Positions 56,901-64,000 of a stretch of DNA of 64,000 nt are shown piece after piece. Numbering within the stretch: the stretch's first letter is position 1; every line of letters starts with the position of its first letter. Source of the DNA: Epiperipatus broadwayi. Taxonomy: Eukaryota > Onychophora > Udeonychophora > Euonychophora > Peripatidae. The position numbers and the translations under genes were made by a program. Location of the stretch: the NCBI GenBank assembly GCA_028023455.1, contig JAQFVV010000151.1, positions 901,001-965,000 of the forward strand, in the 5' to 3' direction. The notes under the pieces were generated by a model. That model had not been told where the DNA came from and made no database searches. It saw only the letters and a program-made list of their open reading frames with translations.

Positions 56901-58280
56901 ATGTAACTATGTGAGCTGTAGAAAATCTAATGAGACTGTGCATGAAAGAATTCATATTGCAAATAAATCATTTAAATGTTGGTTATATGATTATAAAACT
57001 GCCCAGGGATGCAATCATGAAAAAAAACAATATCAGTGTAGGTTTTATGATCACAAAACAACTGTAAATGGTCTGTTGAAAGAGCATTTAAAAAGTCATA
57101 CACAAGAGAAGCCATTTCTGTGTAGTTTTTGTAATCATGAGACTTCTAGAAAGTATAATTTAAAACTTCATGAACAAGTTCATCCTAGAGAAAAAACTTA
57201 AATTTACCTTCGGTCATTATAAAACTTACCAACAATCTTATTTGAAGCTGCATGAAAGAAATCATACTAGTGAAAAGCAGTATAAATGCAGCTTCTGTGA
57301 TTACAAGATGGCTGTGAAAGATCATATAAAAGAACATCAAAGAACTCATGCAAATAAAAAGCCATTTAAATGTAGTTTCTGTGATCATGAGACTTCTAGT
57401 AAACATAATTTTAAACTGCATGAAAAAGTTAATATTGGACAAAAACTGTTTAAATCTAATTTATGTGATTTCAGGACTTTTTACCAACATCATTTAAAAG
57501 TGCATGATAGAACTCATACAGGAGAAAAGCCGTTTACACGCAGCTTTTGTGATCATGAGACATGCAACTTGTGTGATTACAAGACTTTTAATGAAATTAA
57601 TTTAAGACTGCATAAAACAATTCATAGTAAACAATATAACATAGATGATCTGAAAACATGTAAATTTGATTTAATAATACACGAAAAAACTAAAAATTTG
57701 ATAAAGCAAAGAAATAAGGTAAAATATATTAATACTGCTGTATTTAAATGTCTTATATGTGGGTATGAAAATACAGATAAAATTATTTTGAAAAATCATG
57801 AAAATAACCATTTCAATGTTAATATTACTATTGAGGTTCTCATTCAATTGAAATAAATATCATTAATAAACCTGGTTAATAAAAATTGGTCTGTTGTATA
57901 TCTTAATTTTTATTAGCAAAATCATGTTTTCATTACTGCAAAACAAAGGATTTTTTTAAAAAAGGACTTCAACAAAGACATTTATTGGAATCTGTCTTGG
58001 TCAATTTAATGATGTTCACAATGTGGATAAACTGTTTAATAAAAACTACATAATTTCTGGGTGCATATTTATTACTTAGTTTTAGATCTTGTTCTACTTG
58101 ACTTTTTTTTTCATTTGATATTACACTTGTCTAAAAATGTTGACTATCTGAAATTAAAATATGCATTGTTTTTTATATGTTCTGCTAAAAGTATTGTATC
58201 TTTAAAAATCATGAATCAGATAAATCATGAGGATGTCATGAAATTGTACTTCTCCATAATGTTTTCATGTTATATTCATG
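53900..58280 (+). repeat. block P' (inverted copy of 1210-6500)
   Basis: See block P. It lacks the hAT MITE and the 3556-4792 composite insertion of the other copy, and carries the frameshifted zinc-finger copy. Confidence 0.85.
55797..57856 (+). pseudogene. frameshifted C2H2 zinc-finger paralogue
   Basis: Collinear with the gene at 1641-2846 but longer. The ATG at 55797 opens with METLLQ, matching MEKLLQ of the other copy. The frame is then broken about 20 bp in (one base missing before QNLSQEIS), near 55990 (inside the first CCYKT finger), near 56900 and near 57195. The longest open stretches are 55983-56906, 56911-57201 and 57170-57856. About 20 finger units are countable; several have lost a cysteine or histidine (for example YNFCDYKT near 56650 and RSFCDHET near 57540). 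The C-terminus CLICGYENTDK ... EVLIQLK matches the intact paralogue. It could be transcribed, but a full-length protein is not possible without frameshifting. Confidence 0.85.
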
Positions 58281-58797
58281 TCAACTTTAATCGTAAATGT
58301 TTTATCATGCTGTCAAAATATATTGTTTCCATGCCATTTTTCCATTGATTTTTCATGAATGTTAGTTATAAATTGTACTTGTGTAAAATGCTTATTATTG
58401 TATTAATAATAATAATTTTTTTTTGTGTCATTATTTATAATATGTCACCAATAATCTGAAATATTTAATCACATGCTGCATTATAGATAGTTGCAAACTT
58501 CTGTGGAATTTTATAGTATACATATATAAGTATATAATAATAAATAATTTTAACTTTTTAAATATATGTAATTGAAACAAAAGTAACTACCTCACAGTAA
58601 GTTATGTAATATCAAAAGCAACAAAAGATAGAATGTTATTCACAACTTCATGGTTACCATTCTCTTTCATTGCTTTTGATGGGAAGTAGTTAATTTCATT
58701 TCAATTATAGATATATAAATGTGTGTACATGCTGTATATTTACCATGAGTTAAACATTTAATTTTTTTATTTCTATTTTTTCATGTAATATATATAT
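57857..58797. other. 3' flank of the zinc-finger pseudogene
   Basis: Homologous to the flank of the intact gene up to about 58280 (TTATTGGAATYTGTCTTGGTCAATTTAATG and AATAAAAACTAC are shared in pieces). Beyond that nothing is recognised; the 95-residue frame at 58061 is not conserved in the other flank. Confidence 0.5.
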
Positions 58798-58798
58798 A

Positions 58799-58832
<34 letters not shown>
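58798..58832. repeat. TG dinucleotide microsatellite
   Basis: About 16 TG units with one interruption (TTTG). Confidence 0.9.
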
Positions 58833-60058
58833 TGACTTACAACTCAATCTTACAATAGATGGTGCTGGAATAGAAAGAGAACATTTTTTTAAAAAAAATT
58901 TTAATTATGCTTTGAAAGTCAAATGGTTTTGTCTTGATATTTTTTTAGCCAGAGAAAAAAAATGCCAGACGTATACAACTATATAATTTTAAATATTGTA
59001 TTTTTTTTCCAAAGTTATTCCACTTTTAATATTTATTAATATATAAAACCTAACTTTCCATTTTATTCTTTTGTAAACTTATAATTTATTATTGAACTTC
59101 ATCCATTATATAAATTTATTTAATGGAAACAAATTATGGCATGTGCTAATTTATCATCTACTGATGTTTCAGTTATTTAATATACTGTAATCTTTTTCAA
59201 AATTCTATTTTGTAAATATATTGAAACATCAAAAAGTAAGCATATTAAATACATAGGAAAATTATTACAAGTATAGAGATAATTTTGCAAAATATGTTTT
59301 ATAAGTAGAGAAAAATGTTTAAAATTTAATAAAATAAATGTATTTTTTAATTTATAATTTCTCTAAAATACTGCTGTAATTTTTTCTAAATGTATTTACA
59401 TTGTACCAGTATAAATGGAATGGATAGTATGGATTGCCTGTGAGAGAAAGACCATATTTAATTAAAATCATATTTGATAATAAAGAAAATTAATATACAT
59501 AAAATGAAACATTTGATCTGCTTGAGGTTATAAATCCCTAAATTATATCAATATATTTTCATAATAAATCAGTTAGTAAGAAATTTACCTTTTACTGAAG
59601 TAATGAAACCTGGAATAACAATTTAAATGCCAACTGATTTATTTATATAATGTGAGATATTAAGATTTTCATTATGTATTAGTTTAAGTTTATTAATCAC
59701 CTTGTCCTTAAATATATGTACCGGTCAGTTTTGTCTGTTCATATAATAAGATCTAGCATTTAGGCAAAAGTACACAAGATACATAAGTCAGGAACACTCA
59801 TGAACTCTACCCTATTTGCCTATTTTCCAGATCTGCCAACTTGTGAGCAGCAATTCTGATGATACCCAATCTAATTTTATCTCTCTCTGCTGGCATCACA
59901 AAGCGGAGACACAAAGAGACTCTATTTGGAAATGATAATATAGTGAAGCCCTTGATTAGTGAGATATCATCTTGTTATAGTAAGCATAATTTATTAATCA
60001 AAATATAATATTTATTAAATAAATGAAACGATGATTCTGAAGGTTTAGTTATATATAT
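58833..60058. other. unassigned non-coding
   Basis: A/T-rich, no gene recognised. A less A/T-rich patch at 59760-59935 holds no recognisable coding signal. Confidence 0.4.
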
Positions 60059-61965
60059 TGAGCTGGATTGATTTCCAATTCAATTGTTTTATTACTAAAA
60101 TTAAAAAGGGAAAACAACTTCATTTTCATTAAATGTCTAATGCTCAATTTTTTATTATTATTTAAAACACATACGCATTTATATTTTAAAATAGATTATT
60201 TAATGTTTATAAAATTGATTGTAAAATAGTTTACTTTCACCGTCTGTTTTAATCAATTTGATTAAAAACAGGCAAGCTTGCTAATTATATATTCCTGTTG
60301 CTTTTATTGTAATTATTTTTAAAGTTAATTCTAAAAAAAAAAAAAAGCGGAGATTTAGTTTTGTATTTGTCGTTTTTGTTTCAATTATCCCTGGTTGGAA
60401 GTCTTAAATTAGATTGAGTGGGAAATTAATATTTGCCCTGCCTGGAATATAGAATGGACACTAATGAAAGTTTTGCGCAGGAAATGGAGCAAGGCAAGGA
60501 TAGCCCGCCAATTTTTGGAGAGAGAAGAGATTCATTATTGGATGCACACTTGGGTTATTGACTGAGAAGAGTCAGATGGTTTTGAGTAGCTGTTCAGATG
60601 TTTAATTGCCTGCTAAAAACTTAAATAATTATTGACAAACTTCGTTGCTGTGCAAGATGTCAAAATCTACTGCTATGGGTTTTGCCATCATTAGAATGTC
60701 TTGCTAATTTAAACAAAGGATGGACCCACGACTACCAGCTCTCCTTCAGTCATGCCATGCACCTCTAAAATAAACACTGCCTCTACCTTGCCACTGTCAA
60801 AGGACCTGAAAGATGAACTATTGTCAAAAGTGTGCACTCATCACTAAATCACCAGGACTCTGTCTTACCGTAAGCTAAACTTTTTCCTATTCTAGCCAGG
60901 GTAAATAAATTGCGTTTAATTAAATCTCCGCTCAGTCTAATGATAAATGTTTTAAAATGGTATTAATTGTTTTTTTTTAATTATTTATTATCTGTATGTA
61001 CTCTTTTCTAGTATTTAAAGTGTGTCTTGGAATCTTAGTTTTAAGATTACAAGTTTGTTTGCAATTTTCGTTTATCAGAGGGTGCATTAGGAGATTGTAT
61101 TTTATATGTTTAATATATACCTGATTATTTCATTAACTATTACAAAACACATTGGCAGTTTTCGTAGTCTTTATTTATTTACCTGCCGTTAGTTGTAAAA
61201 TAAGGAATCTTTAAGCATGTTTCGTTTGCGCTTTTTGTGCAAACAACAAAATCTTTTTGCTGGCTATTTGTTAAGTTATTTCTTCGGGTTGTCTGAAAGT
61301 AGTCATTTCTTTCTGGATTACGTAAGATCGTAATCAAATATCTTTTGCTGACTTGTAAGTGAGATCAACCACATTTACTTTGAATGTAGTATTACGTGCA
61401 GCAGTTCTGCGGCGTTTTAATGACAGTAATTAGAATATTACTGCTCGGACGTTCGCGCTGGTTACGTTGATTTCCGACGGGACAGTAACTGTTTTATTAT
61501 CCCTGATTCAGGAAGCTAAAGTTGTTGTTTGTTTTGTAATTTTACAACTGGCCAGCAGGAAGATATTTTCCTAACCATTTCTTCTATTTTAAGTGAGATA
61601 ATTTTGCTGCCAAAATGTTTTATGCCTTCATGTTTGTCGTACTCTTGTGCACTCTCTGGTAAATATGCGTATGTTAACATAAGTCACTTTTATATTCATG
61701 GCTAGATGTCTTCACTCTACTGCACAACTTTTAATAAAATTAATAAATTGTTTAAACTTAATTTGGCTGACGTTTGTCTTTGTGCTTTGATTTCTCAACT
61801 GTCTAAATAATATTTAAGATATCTTGTTCCTCCCTGAGTGTAGTTCGGTGCCTTTTTATTCGCATATTCTGTCCACCCTAAAATAAATGTCTAGTTCCTT
61901 TTTTTGGACTAGTGGCGCCCCCGGGGTCAGTATATGTGAATCTCAAAGATCTTTCTCCCGTTACA
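60059..61965 (+). mobile_element. solo LTR, 1907 bp, related to 38497-40653
   Basis: Begins TGAGCTGGATTGA, ends CCCGTTACA, with ATAT on both sides (inside AT-rich DNA, so weak). It is collinear with the 38-kb LTR: ATTAATATTTGCCCTGCC, GGAAATGGAGC, AGATGTCAAAATCTACTGCT, CTTGCCACTGTCAAA, donor ACCGTAAGCTA (GTAAG at 60870-60874), GTGTCTTGGAATCTTA, TTGTTTAAACTTAATTTGGC and AGTGGCGCCC (61912). The TATA box of the other copy has decayed here. Confidence 0.8.
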
Positions 61966-64000
61966 ATATATATATATATAATTTTAATTCATTAAATAAA
62001 ATAAGCATGAGCAATTTGATTATAATAACTCTTCATTAATTATCATTTGTCTCTTTACATTTTATATATAACATCAGATTTGTCTTTTATAATTTAAGAA
62101 CTCGTGAATATATTCATTAATTTGTTATTTTAGTGCGGCAGATTTATATGCCAATAATCGATGAATTACAATATATATAAATACAATTTGAATAGAGCTA
62201 TACTATGAGTATATTTAGAAACCTTTAATCCATCCCTAGAGAGAAAAGTAGCATTTGATCGAATTTGCTTAACACTTACTATTTGGGCTTTATTATAACT
62301 TAATAGAATCATTAAACATGAATAAGTGAAGTAATTAATTTCAATTTATGCTGAGCAAGAAAACATGTGGGAGAGTTTGTTTAACATCTAGATAATTGCA
62401 TTGCAGAATGGTGCATACATGAAAATATTAATAAATTATAAATAAATCTGTTTAGTAGAATCAGAACATTATGGCTCAGGGATATTCATAGGTTTTATTA
62501 GGAATGAAAAATAAGAGGGCAATGCATGCATGATGGCATATTTATGTGATCTAGTCTCGGATCCTAAAATGTGCTTCAGAATTTCATTGAAGAACTAAAG
62601 ACCGATTTATGTCTGCGACTTTGGCAGAATCAGCTCATTAAACGAAGAAAAGTCTGCTGTAAATTGCTATGGGCCAGGTTTCCTGGAGCGATCCCATGCA
62701 GAGCTACCTTAAGCAACAAAGAAAAGTCCCAAGGGGGTTTAGCCTTGTTCTTGGAGGTAATGAAATGGGGTTGTTTTCCAATATGCCTGGTGGGATGAAG
62801 CACAATATATATAAACGTGAATGAAGGAGCCTGAATGCACACAATGCTTGGAATAACATATATAAGAATTTTAAGATCATAATTATTTCATTAATACCTA
62901 TGTATTTGGAATATCCAGCATAATGGTATGATTGAGTTACTAAATGATAATAACTTAAATTAATTGATATAAATAATAATCTACCTAGAATTGAGAATTC
63001 TCCTCCCCTTATTACATTAACTTACATATATTGAAACAAAACATTGAAACAAAATATGAATATTCGATTCTAAATGCTTTTATTACATTTGACAAATAAT
63101 TATGTATATAGGAGTTAGGTGGTGATTATTGGAAGTTGTTTCACCAAACAAATTATTTAATTTTAAATAAACATATTTTATAATTTCAAAACTAGCGCTA
63201 TTATTTTAAATTGGAAAAAAAATTTCTTAGAATTTCTTTTTAATTAGAAAAACATATTTCTGCTCTGCTTTTTGACTATAACATTAAGAGATAATTAACT
63301 TGTTTTCTCCCAAACTGGCAAGTGTCCACTGCAATGAAAATAACAAAATTGTTTTAACTAAGCATTAATTAACCTCCCCATGAAAGGAGGGGGGGTAGAA
63401 GAGAGAGAAAACATGCTTGCAAGTTTAGGAGGTTCTTGGCATATTATTTTAAAAATACAAAAGTATAAAATATGGTAATAAAAATTATAAAATATTGCTG
63501 CCACACAAAATGAAATAAGGAAATTATTATCTAATAGAGGCTCACTGATAGGAGAGCCTTTAATAGAGAGTTAAGTAACACTGAAACTCAGGTAAGAAGT
63601 TACAAATCATTTTAAATTAATAATTGATTTCTGATCTCAAGATCAGCTACAAGAATTGTAGTACATTAAAGAAAGAGTTAAGTGAGACATTTAGATTAAG
63701 GTTTAAGTTATTTAATGAAAGTCCCTGAGTTTTTAGGCAGTAACTAGAATTTTATTATCTTAATAAATCATTAATAGCAGTCCTTTGTTAAATGCGGCAT
63801 CCATCGGAGACTAGATCTAGCTTGTTGATTCTTGTTTGTCAGGCAGGTAGCATTTCCATTCAACTTTTAAAGACATGATTACAATTCATTGGTAGATAGG
63901 TTCAGGGTGATGATTCTTTGGAAGACTGCATTGGAACAGCAAGGAAAAGGTGGATTTTCCCTCTACTCACAACACATTGATTTAAGCGTAGATTCGGCTT
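61966..64000. other. unassigned non-coding with one G/C-richer patch
   Basis: No gene is firmly supported. The patch 62560-62835 is clearly richer in G/C than its surroundings and holds a 75-codon frame (plus) and a 70-codon frame (minus), neither with a recognised domain. The phrase TTTGGCAGAATCAGCTCA near 62621 recalls the SINE head, so it may be an old SINE or an exon. Confidence 0.35.

Overview
The window reads as nuclear DNA from an invertebrate animal. It is strongly A/T-rich, has no operons, and its only long reading frames are C2H2 zinc-finger frames and a non-LTR retrotransposon. The transposon mix (RTE, Penelope-like, Ty3/Gypsy-type LTRs, hAT MITE, tRNA-derived SINEs, hammerhead repeats) and the zinc-finger style (linker HTGEKPF, fingers CSFCDYKTS) would fit an arthropod or a related invertebrate. 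I cannot name the species.

Host genes are few. A 401-residue zinc-finger frame lies on the minus strand (1641-2846). A frameshifted paralogue lies inverted at the other end (55797-57856, plus strand). One candidate coding exon with splice signals lies at 22959-23292 (minus). Everything else I could identify is mobile DNA or duplicated non-coding DNA.

The window is built from diverged segmental duplications. Block P (1.2-6.5 kb, zinc-finger gene and flanks) is repeated inverted at 53.9-58.3 kb. Block Q (6.6-8.75 kb) is repeated inverted at 43.9-44.8 kb. Block R (about 9.2-12.18 kb) faces an inverted copy at 15.39-18.87 kb, making a giant imperfect palindrome around a decayed Gypsy gag-protease. 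Blocks S (20.2-21.7 kb) and T (23.6-25.2 kb) recur in direct orientation but swapped order at 45.0-47.2 and 41.9-43.2 kb. Because each block has a paralogue, later insertions can be seen as filled versus empty sites.

Mobile DNA: a full-length RTE-type element (25371-28671) with an intact 985-codon ORF and an 11-bp target duplication sits inside an older LINE remnant. A Penelope-like element is cut in two by a solo LTR exactly after its YVDDT motif. A second related solo LTR lies at 60.1-62.0 kb, a third LTR candidate at 19.0-20.2 kb, and a non-autonomous LTR element with two 2.13-kb LTRs around only about 0.6 kb at 47.5-52.4 kb.

The most unusual feature is a set of short insertions with target duplications of about 11-18 bp. 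They either carry hammerhead-ribozyme motifs (10.1 kb, 24.3 kb, a tandem array at 4.4 kb) or are palindromic inverted dimers (7.0, 8.7, 16.9, 45.1 kb). Most have an empty counterpart in a paralogous block. This suggests retroposition of hammerhead or SINE transcripts, often with snap-back inversion. All homology calls were made by eye; no identity values were computed.
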